Below, piece by piece: positions 1 to 11,647 of a DNA stretch of 64,000 nt (within the stretch, counting starts at the first letter, position 1; each line of letters starts with the position of its first letter). A program made the translations under genes and the position numbers. Source of the stretch: Xiphydria camelus (Eukaryota > Arthropoda > Insecta > Hymenoptera > Xiphydriidae); the NCBI GenBank assembly GCA_963678675.1, contig OY783200.1, forward strand, positions 19,234,190 through 19,298,189. The letters run 5' to 3'. Under the pieces are notes generated by a model. The model saw only the letters and a program-made list of their open reading frames with translations, searched no databases and was not told where the DNA came from.

Positions 1-137
1 ACATTCTAATAATTAACGTATATTTACTTGGCTCAACGAAATATTTCTTTCGCCATAATCAAGTATACATTTGTGTTAACTACAAATAAACTCTTCTCTC
101 ATTATCAGTGTAGGGACTAGTAGCGGTTATAAAATAA

Positions 138-371
138 TTTTTTCCTCACTCATGCCCATTTCGAGGCCTCTTCCAGCTTATTTTTAGACCGTAATATAGC
201 GTTTTCTCCCACGTGACACCGAGCGGGAGTCCGCAGGCTGTCAAAAGTACTTTACTCAGACTGGCGCGATTGCTTAGTCCGAAGTGGGTCCTTTTTTCAA
301 ACTGATGAGCGCAACCTGAAATGAGCCGTGTATATGTTTTATTTTGAGAAATGGGCATTCGTGAGAAAAAA
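138..371. mobile_element. Short TIR element (MITE candidate)
   Basis: The ends are imperfect inverted repeats of about 24 bp: TTTTTTCCTCACTCATGCCC at 138 matches the reverse complement of 348-371 with a few mismatches. The 186-bp interior has no coding potential. Chance reading frames on the minus strand cross it and are not genes. No clear target duplication was found, so the class is unknown. Confidence 0.5.
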
Positions 372-387
372 TAGTATATATCATTTT

Positions 388-542
388 CGGCAGAAATCCT
401 CGGATTTTTAAGACTGTGTTTATATAGATCGTAGCACGAGGCATGGTGGAGAGACGAGGCTCGCCTTTGGCGAGCCTCGCCCCCATCATGCCTCGTGCTA
501 CGACCTAATTAAACACAGTCTGAAAAAACCTCGAATTTCCGC
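388..542. repeat. Near-perfect palindrome with GC-rich hairpin loop
   Basis: The arms meet near 465. Sequence around GTCGTAGCACGAGGCATG (left) is mirrored by CATGCCTCGTGCTACGAC (right), and the match continues outward through ACACAGTCT to about 388 and 542. The centre is its own GC hairpin, with CGAGGCTCGCC mirrored by GGCGAGCCTCG. It would fold into one long hairpin, as fold-back MITEs do. It lies 16 bp from the previous element and may be part of the same insertion. Confidence 0.7.
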
Positions 543-559
543 CTTATGACATAAGATAC

Positions 560-1780
560 TATTTTCGCATGAAGAATTCCATTTTTTCAGCATTATACTG
601 ATTTATTTAAAACTCTTGTGATGTCATAAATATAATACAAGCCCCCGTACCCCTTCCCATGTCGCTTTTTGTCACATTTTCGTGATCCCTCCCCCCAATC
701 CTCTACACCCTTCAAGGTGTGACGTAATACGTGAACGGCCACTAATTGATGTAGCAATTGCAATATAACCGCCACGTAACTATCACTTTGTCTTTACTGG
801 GAAATAACATACGTAGCACGCGTAACGAGCAAGCGTAACGAACCTCCCAGAAATGTGTACCCCGGATCGTCGGTCGCCATAACAATCCTCGCCGGTGCAG
901 CGCATGAAGGATCCTCAACCTCGCGGAAAGAAGGGGGCAGTCCTAACCTCCCCATCTACAAGTTTTATCTGATACATATATGTGGCGGTTTCACTCGAGG
1001 GATGCTGAGAAGAGTTCTCTCTCCCCCGTTTCCCTGCAATGCACCCTACTGCTGCAGGGTAGCGTCGCTGCATCACACTGCACTGCCACCTGCACCATCC
1101 AGTCATCCAGCCAGCCAACCAGCCAGTCAGCCTAACCTCCCCTGTCTGTCTAGACGCTCTCCTCTCTACTCTACCGCACCCTCTGAGCTCACGCTAGCGC
1201 CCTCGCCACCCGCCCTCGCACCGTCAACCCTTTGACACTGTACCAGCGTTGAGCGCAGGCGAGGGTGTCCACCCGTGGATACGTATACGCACAGACACCC
1301 CGGCGACTCGTCGAGAGGGGAAGAAAGGGGCGCGTGCACGTGAACCGTCGCGCATCACGCATCGTAAGTTACACGTACGGCGAGGCTAGGTACGGATTGC
1401 ATATACGGGAGTCACCCTCCTTCGCTACTGCCGGCGCCACGGCCACGCCTTTCGCTTCCCTTTCTCTGCACCACCCCTCTGCCGGCGTGCACCCGCCGCC
1501 GCGCACCTGCTTACGCACAACGCCACCCTCGGGACGCTCCCCCGGCGCCGCGAGTCGATAGACATTTAATAGACGCTTTTAACGTATTCTCGTCCCTTTA
1601 CGATTGGACTATATGCGAAGCCCAGTCTGCGCCGTAGTTGAAAACGGGGTGTGGAGGCTTTCGATCAACGTCTTGTTATTTGGCAAAGTAGTATGCGAGA
1701 GGAATTTTCAGGCGATTGAAATAGGGTTTATTCATTTTGGATGGTTGTATTAGGGGTAGATGGTGGACGAAGTTGACACC
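560..1780. other. Intergenic DNA, partly CT- and GC-rich; no gene seen
   Basis: The stretch from about 1010 to 1560 is GC-rich and pyrimidine-rich with runs such as repeated CCAGCCAGC. Frames of 84-126 codons exist here but show no recognisable domain and look compositional. It could be a CpG-type regulatory island, but nothing in the sequence proves it. Confidence 0.5.
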
Positions 1781-1785
1781 TATAT

Positions 1786-1990
1786 CACATGAGGCTAAAC
1801 TTACTCGCTGGGAAATAAATTTCAATCACTATTATCTCATTATTTATGAACTCCTGACTTACGTCGATATAAAAATTTTTTGTAGATAAAAATATAATTT
1901 TCAAAAAAGTATTATACGAGTATGAACCAAAAGCTCATAGATAATAGTTATTAACGTTTCTTTCCTGGCGAGTAAGTTTAGCTTCATATG
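1786..1990. mobile_element. MITE, copy 1 of the ACATGAGGCTAAACTTACTC family
   Basis: TIRs of about 23 bp: CACATGAGGCTAAACTTACT at the left, and its inverse ending in ...GCTTCATATG at the right. A second copy at 7737-7949 shares the TIR and the same subterminal motif (TTTCTTTC next to TGGCGAGTAAGTTTA). Length is about 205 bp, A+T-rich and non-coding. Two independent copies make this a real family. Confidence 0.8.
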
Positions 1991-2060
1991 GTACTTGTAT
2001 ATCTGGGCTCATAGATGTTTCGGGGAACTGTTGAATGTGGGATGTGAACCTAGAAGAATA

Positions 2061-2317
2061 GAGTCGTTTGGTTTCAAAATCGACCACCTCCGTATTTGAT
2101 AAAATCGGCCATCTCCATTTAAAAAATTATAATGCAGCAAAATCTTCCAAGAATTTTCTGTATACACATATGGATTAGTTGTTCCGAAGCAATATACTTA
2201 TAGGTATATGTACCAAGAATCGCATTAATTAATGCTTGCATTTCTATGGTACATATTTTTTGAAGTCCTGACAAATTTGCTTACTTGGAGTTGGCCGATT
2301 TTGAAACCAAGCGACTC
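2061..2317. mobile_element. MITE with 39-bp TIRs and AATA flanks
   Basis: GAGTCGTTTGGTTTCAAAAT at the left is mirrored by ATTTTGAAACCAAGCGACTC at the right, and the match continues inward to about 39 bp. It is flanked by the 4-bp direct repeat AATA (2057-2060 and 2318-2321), a plausible target duplication. The 180-bp interior is A+T-rich and non-coding. Confidence 0.75.
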
Positions 2318-2666
2318 AATAAAAAAAATAACAATTAATAAACGTACGGTTATGAGTAGGCCTAGTTACGAATATTATTAGTACTCTTGCATTGCATTTC
2401 AATAATGCGCTAAGGGCGCGGCGTGGTTCCCGTCTATGAGAAGGGAGACTGTGATTCTCTCCAGTGCTTGTTTCGATGAAATCGCGATCACAAGGCGTGG
2501 TAAAGTTCCTTCGATAACGATGCGAGTCTTCCCCGAGGCGCTCCGATAGTTTACACCCTTGCAGACTCACTAGCTACCCCTTAGAAACGGTCCTCCGTCG
2601 CTCGGCACCCTCGACGTCGCGCGCCGTGACACCTCTTCACCCTCGCATGCCTTGTGCTCATCTCTA

Positions 2667-3298
2667 CAGTATGTCCCATTGGTAACGCAAGTATTTGAAG
2701 GGTTTCTTTCAAAAACATTTGTCCAAAACGCCAATCCATGTAGTATCGGTAATAATGCCTACTCTTTCGTTGTATCTAGCCGTGTAGTGGTGCCTACTCT
2801 TTCATTATATTATAACGAAAGCGTATGCACCACTACACGGCTAGATACAATGAAAGAGTAGGCATTATTACCAATGCTGCAGGGATTAGCGTTTTTGATA
2901 AATGTTGTTTTTGAAAGAAACCCTTCATTTGAATTTCCCTGACATTTGACTTTGGTAGTGCTTGGAACGGTGCTGTAGTTAGAGTTGGCTTCAGAAGAGT
3001 GCGCTGCGTTCTTACGAGTCGTGTTTCGAGAGCGAAAAGTGTAAAACGTCTGATTTTCCGGGAACTGTCAATTTGGGAGATCGAAGCGTCTAATCTCGAA
3101 ATTAACTGAATTTGTAAAAAAATAATGGTAAATAATGTGTAGAAGTGATGAGAAATAATCATATAGGTTTCGAAACACGGCTCGTAAGAACGTAGCGCAC
3201 TCTTCTGAAGCCAACTCTAATTACAGCACCGTTCCAAGCACTACCAAAGTCAAATGTCAGGGAAATTCAAATACTTGCGTTACCAATAGGACATACTG
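2667..3298. mobile_element. Fold-back DNA element with TA target site, two internal palindromes
   Basis: The outer TIR starts CAGTATGTCCCATTGGTAAC and is mirrored at the right end, with a TA dinucleotide on each side as in Tc1/mariner-type insertions. Inside are two consecutive palindromes. One spans about 2690-2935 (centre near 2815); the other about 2931-3262 (centre near 3100), whose arms carry TTTGACTTTGGTAGTGCTTG and its inverse. That last module also occurs inside the 730-bp elements at 23768, 28199 and 50855. The 109-codon minus-strand frame inside is a by-product of the palindrome. Confidence 0.75.
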
Positions 3299-4004
3299 TA
3301 TGTAGCGTATGAAATGATTTTCGAGATTCTATCGGTAAAGAATCGCAGATTATTTCAAGGCGCGTGAGAATATGTTGAAGCTAGAAGTAAACTGAAGGTG
3401 GAAGTATCATTTTCACAAAATGTATTGAAGATAACACGATTTTCTTAAGAATGACAACATTTTAAAGATACCTTTTTACAAATCTATTTAGATTACAGAT
3501 TGCAGAACAGAATAGAAATATCTTACTACTCAAGAAATAATTGAATTCTTGAATTGTAAGTATTCTAGACACTCAAAGATGTATTGCTTATACTTTCTAC
3601 TTAATAAATACGTTTTTTCTGTTTATTTCGGATATCTATCCGTGAAACGTAAAGTGCCTTACCTCAGAATCTTTTCCAAAAAAAATTATTTCTATTATAA
3701 CATATACGAAATATTTATGTACTGAAATAAGAAAACATGTTGGAGCAAAAAAGATATGTAACAAAATTATAATTTTTAAGTTAAACGGTGTTTAAGATAC
3801 TTAACGGCAGCCGACAACATTAAATTTCAATTTCTCTGAATTAACTTTCATGGACTTATACCCCTGCTCTGATTCTTCATTACATAAATGTGTCACGTAC
3901 GTTGTAAAAATATATTTAACGTAAATATAGTTGGGATCCTATGTGAAAAAAAGTATGGTTAAAGTATGGCAAAAGTCTGAGAAAAGTTGAACCAAAAAAG
4001 TATA

Positions 4005-5241
4005 GCTGGGTGAATCTCACAAAAATGTACTCTGGTGGAGCTCATTTTGTACTTAAATTTTTTTGTGAGTAAGGATAATGAAAACTTGATAAAAGGAGTC
4101 TCAGAGTGGTTTATTAGCATGGCCTATACCTACATGAACCAGTCTAATTTGACATATTAATTGAGATTTTCATGATTTTAGAAAAACAGATATCACGCGA
4201 ATGATAGGTTAGCATGGTAAAGACGCAAATTTGATTTTTAATTAATATAAACATTTATTTCCTGTTAACAAATAACACAAATACTAGATTTCAAACATAA
4301 AACTTAATAGAAAATATACCAGAGCAAAACAAAATGTTTTTGAGAACATATAGTCTAACGTTAACACATTATAACTGTAGGAACTGAACTACCTATTTTT
4401 TTAACAACAATAAAAACAGCTTAACGCTAATAGTTTCTAAGTAAAAAATTACAAAGTAGAGATCAATAATTATTAGCCTTTCACGGGAATGATGGTCACG
4501 GGAATAATGTTTTTGAGTTTTTCGTGCCATTATTTCAGCGATTTTCCATTAAAATACAAAATTAATATGTTGGTGAATAAAATAAGATTATAGGAATAAA
4601 ATGAACAAAGAATCGAATTATTTAATTGATTTTTGAGGTAAAAAACACTTACCATGGGAATGATGTTGAACTAGTTACATCTACAAAACTCACACAAAAT
4701 TGCAACATATCACACGAATTTAGAATAAACTTTTCCCTTTGACTGCCTGAGCGCGTCTAAACAGGTCTTCCCACGCCTATTAAAGCGGTTAGTAATTCGT
4801 TGCATGTTATCCCCACTATTTGATTTCAATTCAACGATTGCAACACACGAGAGTGACGATATATCCCAGGTACAAACTTGGAATTAATGTAAATTTTAAC
4901 AAATTATAAAAAATTCTGTTCTCTGTGGCTTGATTGGAATATTTGGAGTTTGCTTCTCTACTCCCATCAGAAAATAGTTGAATACACTCACTTTCTACTG
5001 AACTGTTCCATATTATAGCAGATAACCTGCTCTAGGGACAAAGCACGGGAATGATATTTGGAAGCACAAATCTGAGAAAAATATAATACAAAATAATAAA
5101 AACTAAAAAAACAACTTACTGAATGTCTTCAAAATATATTTCTGCTAAACTCAGCGCAGGAAAATTATACAATTCTGTATTTTTTAGATATTTTTCTTAT
5201 TGAGTACAGACTAATGCGCGTTTTTGCGAGATTCACCCAGC
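4005..5241. mobile_element. 1.24-kb non-autonomous DNA transposon, TA target
   Basis: The 25-bp TIRs begin GCTGGGTGAATCTC(A/G)CAAAAA at each end and are flanked by TA (4003-4004 and 5242-5243). The interior is A+T-rich and contains several direct copies of CACGGGAATGAT (around 4480, 4500, 4650, 5045), possible subterminal binding sites. No transposase frame survives. TA target and TIR suggest the IS630/Tc1/mariner superfamily, but this is inference. Confidence 0.75.
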
Positions 5242-6280
5242 TACAGATTGTATCCTAGACTTTCAGTTATAAAAACACTAGTATATACTAGTGCTTTTAG
5301 AGCTTTCACGATTACTTCCAATTACTGAAATGAAAAAAAGTTGTAGCAACAAATATAAAAAAGAAACTAGCACTAATTACCAAAATCAAATATTTCTGAC
5401 CAATGTAGTGGCCACGACTATATTTCTTTCTTCGAGAGCAGTTTCTTTAACTCAAGGAGAATGCAGTTGCTTCTTATATATTCATTTTATTTCTCCATTC
5501 GCAAGAATTCGATACGATTATTACCACCGAATACGAGTCGTCAGTATTGACAAAAAACACCGGCTGCGCGCCGTAATTTCGTTAAGATATAGCGTTGCAG
5601 TCTGGTCGGAAGTTGGAATGCACCGAGGACGGTTCCCTGCACCATTTGTAAATACATACGAGATGTGCGCCGGCTCTATACGCAGCCATGAATTACTTAA
5701 AGCACGTTACGGTGCTGCCCGGGTCCACCCGACTAAATATAGTTATTGCGAAATTACAGAGGCCCCGAAAACTTCTCCGCACCCTCATTGTCGTCCGGAG
5801 AAAATTGCTCGTAAACGTTCTTTCGCGGAACGCCGCTAGGTAGTAACGCATGGCGTATTTTTGTTCTGCCGCTGCACCGCCCGCGTCGTACGGGTATTGC
5901 GCAGTTGGCGCGATGCATTTCGTTCGTTCCGTTTCATTGCATCTCACAATTTTAACATCAAAATGCGGTTCGAGAACCACTGCCACCACTCAAACTATCA
6001 ATTTCGTCTCTCGTCGTAGCTTGCGACATTTTCATGTAACAAAACAGGCACATTAACATTTGATATAGGGTAAAAGTGGGTAGATGCCCCAGTTGAAGAG
6101 CAAGTTCAGAATCAATTCTCTTGAATTCAATTACAGATATCGCAGAGAAATTGAAATAAAAAATATTTATCTAAGCAAAAGACACTATATTTTTCATATA
6201 ACTTCACTGTGTTTCGAGATAACTGCGTTCAAAGTTAAATAGAGACTGGGGCATCAATCTCACTTTTCTCCTAAGCAAAC
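5242..6280. other. Intergenic; no supported gene
   Basis: A 182-codon frame runs from 5291 to 5839 on the plus strand. It has low-complexity composition, no domain I recognise and overlapping frames of similar length on the other strand, so I do not call it a gene. A small palindrome (ACTAGTATATACTAGT) sits at about 5277-5292. Confidence 0.4.
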
Positions 6281-7100
6281 TATATAGAACTAGTACATTA
6301 CTATATGATAGAAGTATATTAATATACTGTATAAGTATATATAATCGAATTTAAATATACTGACATATAATACAAACATACCAATATTATAGTGCAAATA
6401 TATTGGTATGGTGTTAGCATACTAATATATGGTAGAAAATATAAATATATTAATATTTAGTATAAGTATGCTGACATATAGTACAAATATACTAATAGTT
6501 ATTAGAGGTACATTAATATGTAATCCGCGTATATAGTATAAATATATTTACATATAATACAAGCATGTTAATAGTATGTTACTATATGATAAAGACATTA
6601 TAATATAGTATAAGTATGTTAAAACCTAGCATAAATATACTGTTAGGTAGGAGAAATATATTAACATATATTATATATAATTATGTTAGTATAGTATTAG
6701 CATACTGATATATGGTAGATAATATTAATATATTAATATCTAATATAAGAATGTTGACACATAGTATAAGTATATCAATAGATAGTAGAAATACATTACA
6801 GATATACAGTCTGAATATAGTATACACATATTGGCATATTGTTCAGGTATACTAATAGTATACTACTATATGATGAAAACATATTATTATATATTATACG
6901 TATATTAAAACCTAGTATAAATATACTGATATATAGTATAAACATATTAACATACATATATTATAAATATATTGGTATATTGTTAGCATAATGATATACG
7001 GTAGAAAATATTAACACATTAATATCTAGTATAAGTATGCTGACACATAGTACAAGTATATTAATAGATATGAGGAATGCATTAATATACAGTCTGTATA

Positions 7101-7253
7101 CAAACTGTCCCTTTCAATACACGCCAGCCTGGCGGGTTGCATATCGGTTATCCGCCTTGCGCCAGACACAGGCGCCACAGGCGCATGGCCCCTGCAGCGG
7201 ATCGGAGGCGTCAACCGATATGCAACCCGCCACGCTGGCGTGTATAGCGGGGG
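7101..7253. mobile_element. GC-rich palindromic insertion in the satellite
   Basis: The arms contain ACACGCCAGCCTGGCGGGTT and its near-perfect inverse, with outer ends AACTGTCCC and GGGGACAGT. A 12-bp direct repeat, ACAGTCTGTATA, flanks it (7089-7100 and 7254-7265). Satellite unit 2 carries the empty site (ACAGTCTG followed by AATATAGTATACAC). The GC content contrasts sharply with the A+T-rich host array. Class unknown; a target duplication longer than 8 bp would fit a Mutator-like or related element. Confidence 0.75.
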
Positions 7254-7384
7254 ACAGTCTGTATAGTACACATATATTGGCATATTGTGCAAGTATACTA
7301 ATACTGTACCAGTATATGATACAATTATATTATTATATTATAAAGTATACGTGTATTAAAACCTAGTATATATATACTGATATA

Positions 7385-7625
7385 TCGATACCTGAAAGCA
7401 ACAGTGAGATAACACAGATTTCGAGCTGTGTGTCAAACGTAAGCTAAAACCGGTCTTCATACAATGCAATACTGAGATATCACGCCAAAAATATTTAAAT
7501 AAATATTTTATTTAAATATATTTTTGCCGAGATATCTCAGTATTGCATTGTATAAAGGCCGGTTTTAGCTTACGTTTGACTCAGCTCGAAATCTGTGTTA
7601 CCTCACTGTTGCTTTCAGGTATCGA
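7385..7625. mobile_element. 241-bp near-perfect palindromic element
   Basis: TCGATACCTGAAAGCAACAG at the left is mirrored exactly at the right. The arms stay complementary almost to the centre near 7505 (AAATATTTAAATAAATATTT). The flanks are TATA on each side, continuing the satellite seamlessly, so this is an insertion. It would form a hairpin about 115 bp long. No coding capacity. Confidence 0.8.
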
Positions 7626-7736
7626 TATAGTATAAACATATTAACATAGTACAAATACATTGGTATGTTATTAGCGTACTAATGTATAGTGAAACATATA
7701 AATATATTAATATCTAGTATAAACATGCTGATATAC

Positions 7737-7949
7737 CACATGAGGCTAAACTTACTCGCCAAGAAAGAAACTTCAATCAGCATTATTTCATTATCTATAA
7801 GCTTCTGGCTCATGTTTACATAAGACTTTTTTAAAGATTACATTTTCATATACAATAAAGTCTTATATCAATGTAGGCCAAAAGTTCATAATTAATGAGA
7901 CAACAGTGATTGAAGTTTCTTTCTTGGCGAGTAAGTTTAACCTCATATT
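7737..7949. mobile_element. MITE, copy 2 of the ACATGAGGCTAAACTTACTC family
   Basis: The TIRs match copy 1 at 1786-1990 (CACATGAGGCTAAACTTACT...; right end ...TAACCTCATATTG). It interrupts the satellite between GCTGATATA and TATAGTACAATTA, where other units read straight through. The inner arms (GAAACTTCAATCA and TGATTGAAGTTTC) are better preserved than in copy 1, suggesting a younger insertion. Confidence 0.8.
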
Positions 7950-8184
7950 GTATAGTACAATTATATTAAAAGATATTAGAAGTACATTAATATGTAGTAT
8001 GTAGGTATATAATATACATATATTAACATATAGTGCAAGTATACTAATAGATTGTATAAATGAATATTGAAGACGAAATGATTAGAAGTTTCGAAAGTAA
8101 TGATGGCTCGAGTGGTCTAGGATCAGCTTGAAGTACTTACTCTCCTCTACCCATATAGGTACATACTAATCGTAAGTTAAGCGT

Positions 8185-8275
8185 GCATCATTCGAGAGTA
8201 AGCTGTACTCCAGATGTATTGCTATTGCTCGTACATTAATATACTTCTGGAGTAATATTTACTCTCGACCGGTGC
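8185..8275. repeat. Small inverted repeat
   Basis: CGAGAGTAAGCTGTACTCCAG is mirrored by CTGGAGTAATATTTACTCTCG, about 90 bp in total. It could be a degenerate MITE. Nothing else supports a function. Confidence 0.5.
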
Positions 8276-8279
8276 ACGC

Positions 8280-9690
8280 TACTCTATAAATAACTGATCG
8301 TATCGTTCATCGGTACAAATCCCTCGGCAAAGGGAGATCACGTACGCTCGAAATGAATTTTCTTTACAATACTTCGGGGCAACTGAATTCGCCCGGCGGC
8401 GCCTCGAAGCAGAGAACCACAAGTGCTTGCGTGACGAAAGAACCGACCTCGAGTTTCTATCCCCTCGCCATCAACCCACGGCTGCGGTTTACGGTCGAAC
8501 AAGATCGATGTTCGATCTTGTACCTGTCCGTTTCGAGGCATCGCCAGGAAGAGGTAAGGCGGAGAAGGTCGAATCCGATTGGGGCGAGTCGTTCGAGAAG
8601 AGAGCCGGGCGGGCAGAATATAGCGAAGCGGTTGCAAACGAAATTAACTCTAACTGACCGGGTTTCGTTTGCTTTAGTCTCCTGGTCTCGTAGCCGCGCC
8701 TCTTCGTTCTAGATCTCTCTCTTCCCTCCCGAATCGCGACCCGGTTCCTGTACACCCAGAGTCATCCCTTGCCTACCAACCCCCTTCCCCCTGTGCAATC
8801 TCCCTTGCTCTCGTCCGGCATTTTTCAAAGAAAACCACGTCCCTCTCGCTTCTCGTCCGCGCTCCTCCTTCTCGGAGGCCAGACGTTCGAATGCTGACGC
8901 TGCTTCTATCCGTGTATGTCGTCGTCTCTCACCAGCTTCGCGTTGCAGGCCGCTCGCTGTACGAACAAACATATCCGAGCGGGATTTGCAATCGAACCTT
9001 TACCTGTTGAAGATTAGTGTTCGCATCAACGTGTTTCAGAAATATACAATGGGACGTGGCGATAGCGTATAGAATCAGCACAGTAGGGTCGATTTGGTTT
9101 CCTGGGCGAAGGACTGGTTTTAGGCGATTCGAGAGGTCGAAGGTCATCGATCCGGTACGTCTTGCCGGTAGGGCGCTCTTTATCATTGTTCACACAGTGG
9201 AAAAGATATGCTGTTACAAGGTTCCCTAAGGCGGCTGGAAAACGTGACTGCTTTATTGGCTAAACACTGTTTTACCAATATAAATTGTACAATACAGGTC
9301 ATTTTAAAACAGGAACAGAGTTAGTAATCCTAATAGGTGGAATGACATCATTAGGCCATTGACCGGGATGCTTATGTATCAAATAAGTCGAAACATTCGC
9401 CAATAAAGAATAATTTCACTTCAGCAAAATGTGGCTACAGTATATCATCTCGTGGAAAATGTCGGTATCTTGCTAGAACTTTGTTTATTTAAATTCTTGT
9501 GTAGGTTAGTAATACAAATGAAGATACGCACCCTCCACTGAGTAGTAACAATGTGAAAAAAAATTATTTTCTAGGATTAGAACGTCCTTAATTAGCGGGA
9601 TCTGTGTACGATTATGATAGAACGTAACAGTGTGATATCAACCAAATCTAAGAGTTAAATATAATAAAATTACCTACCGTGATGTGTATG
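8280..9690. other. Intergenic, GC-rich island 8340-9000; no gene recognised
   Basis: Several frames of 76-119 codons overlap on both strands between 8338 and 8972. None shows a known domain, and their mutual overlap points to GC composition. A perfect short hairpin (GAACAAGATCGATGTTCGATCTTG) lies near 8498-8521. The stretch could hold a non-coding first exon or promoter, since AGAG followed by GTAAGG occurs near 8553, but there is no confirming evidence. Confidence 0.4.
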
Positions 9691-10194
9691 AATGGGGTCG
9701 TCCCACAATTTTTTTATTTCATATTAAAAAAGTAAACGACGAATTATATATATAGTAATGAAAACATTTTTTGCGAATTTTTATCACACTCCTTTACCTG
9801 CAAAAAAAATGGGAAACTCGGACATCAATTTCAACTTCTATATTTGCCGCGGCGGAAGTGATGCACACATTGTTAGACCAATAAGAGAGATTTGAACCCG
9901 GAGCGCCGAGTTGATAGGCGGACGCGCCGAGTGACAGTTCACGAAGTTGGCAACAATATGGCAACCGTAGAGCTTCCAGTTTGAGAATGCGCATGCTCTA
10001 TGCTAACAAAGAATACGTCATCAAAGCGCGGCAATAGCGGAAGATTTGAAACATGGGCACATTTTAAAGTTTTTTTATTAAATACTAGAGGGGATTTAAA
10101 AATGAACTGTTTTCACGAAACGAGTTCTTGTAGTATCTGCAACACCTTACATATTTTTAATTCACCACTTTTAACTACGCGGGACGACCCCATT
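9691..10194. mobile_element. Possible 504-bp TIR element
   Basis: A perfect 14-bp inverted repeat, AATGGGGTCGTCCC, bounds the segment. The interior is unremarkable and the frames inside (66 and 102 codons) show no domain. With only the TIR as evidence and no clear target duplication, the call is tentative. Confidence 0.45.
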
Positions 10195-11645
10195 GCTATA
10201 GGTATACGACAAATTCGTTCGAGAAGGATGACCACTAATGATTTAAAATTATTATTGATCGATGCAAAGAAGTTCCCCGCACTCTTTCTAGCCGCCTTAA
10301 TTTTTTGACACGACGATACACGAATGTTCCTTAAATTTACGAAATTATACTTTTAATTCGGTTTTCCCACTAATGACTTCATTGCAGGTTCGAAAAACTT
10401 GGACAAAATTATTTACCTCGTAGTTTTTCATTTTCCATTATATTATAATACTTCCTCTCACACTCGTTGCTTAGCATAAGTGTATTTCTCTGCATTTCAA
10501 TGACGTCACACACACAAATGCTGTAGAAAGAAACGCACTTATAACTGCGAATAACTATCTTTTTGAACATTTACTTTTTTGTTCGGGATTGAATATGTAT
10601 ACAGATTGCAAATTGGATTTAAAAATAGGATTATTCTTTTATGCAAAGACCAAATTCTGAGGAACAAGTATTTATTTCAACTCCAAGTAATAATTTTGTA
10701 ATATTTGGATTGTTTCTTAATTTTAATGTATAACCTTACAGAAATTTACGATTGACGTAACACTTTTCTGAATTTTGGGAGAAGATTATATGAGATTCGA
10801 GACATATTTGTGTTCAATGCAAACTTCAGTATTTTCCTGAAGTTTAAAATAGATATTTTTAACAGTGCATTTTGAGGTCGTAAATATTATGAACACGATA
10901 GGATGTATCGCAAAATGGATCGTTGCGGTGGCGCGGCTCGCAAAATATCGGGGATATGTCTGTCCGAACTAACTATGTAAAACGTATAAAGTGCAATGCG
11001 ATGTTGGTGGAAGTTCATTGTATTTCCGTCGAATGTGAAACGACTGCTAATGGGAAGTACGATGATTGTCAGCTATTGTAGAAAGCTTTTAAATTATTAA
11101 GTAGTTCGCATATTTTACAGTTTACAAGTAAAGTGCACGACAAATATCAAGTGCTAAAGCTGATAGTGTCAGAAAATGAAAGTTCACATTTGCAGCGTTT
11201 GAATTTCTCCACGGCAATGACATTTAAGAGATTAATTTTTAATGTCAGAGATGACCACATGCGATATGTGGAATGCTCCGTATTAAATTTCAGTGTAATT
11301 CAGTCAATTGTATTCATGTTCCGTTAAACATTTTTACCTATTGGAAACGAAATTGTGGACGTGGTCTAGCAATATGACGGCCATAAGTACGTGGTTAGAA
11401 CAAAGTTTTAATGCCGATTCTTTTATGAAATTTTTGTCGCAGTACTCGTACATTCCTGGGCTGTGACCACATCAAGCAGCCCCAATGTTGTAGAAATCTG
11501 AAATAAAATTGCTGGAATTGCTCGGGAAATCGCCTTTTGACAGCCCCAGTAAATAAGTGTGTAATTTTATCACCAGATTTCTCTCTCAGAGAGTGCCATA
11601 TTTTCGTTCCCAAAACACTGTCAAAAATTCTGTGGCGTGGACCTA
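10195..11645. other. Intergenic; nothing recognised
   Basis: A+T-rich DNA with no frame over 66 codons that shows a domain, no RNA-gene boxes and no clear repeat structure. Confidence 0.5.
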
Positions 11646-11647
11646 TA

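Larger units (their letters stand above)
6290..8055. repeat. A+T-rich satellite, ~285-bp higher-order period
   Basis: The tract is made of short TAGTATAAATATACT-like words arranged in a higher-order repeat. The marker TTAGCATACTGATATATGG recurs at about 6413, 6696, 6982 and 7670. The first two steps are 283 and 286 bp. The last step, 688 bp, becomes about 275 bp once the two palindromic insertions at 7101-7253 and 7385-7625 are removed. A third element (7737-7949) sits in the last unit. This is a non-coding satellite array of at least five units. Confidence 0.8.

Noticed and set aside
5291..5839. 182-codon plus-strand frame
   Set aside because: No domain, atypical composition and overlapping frames of similar length on the other strand; kept only as intergenic.
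8338..8972. Cluster of five overlapping frames of 76-119 codons
   Set aside because: All strands are open together because of GC composition; no domain or confirmed splice structure.
9830..9910. tRNA-like GGTTCAAATC on the minus strand
   Set aside because: No box A at the correct distance and no cloverleaf.
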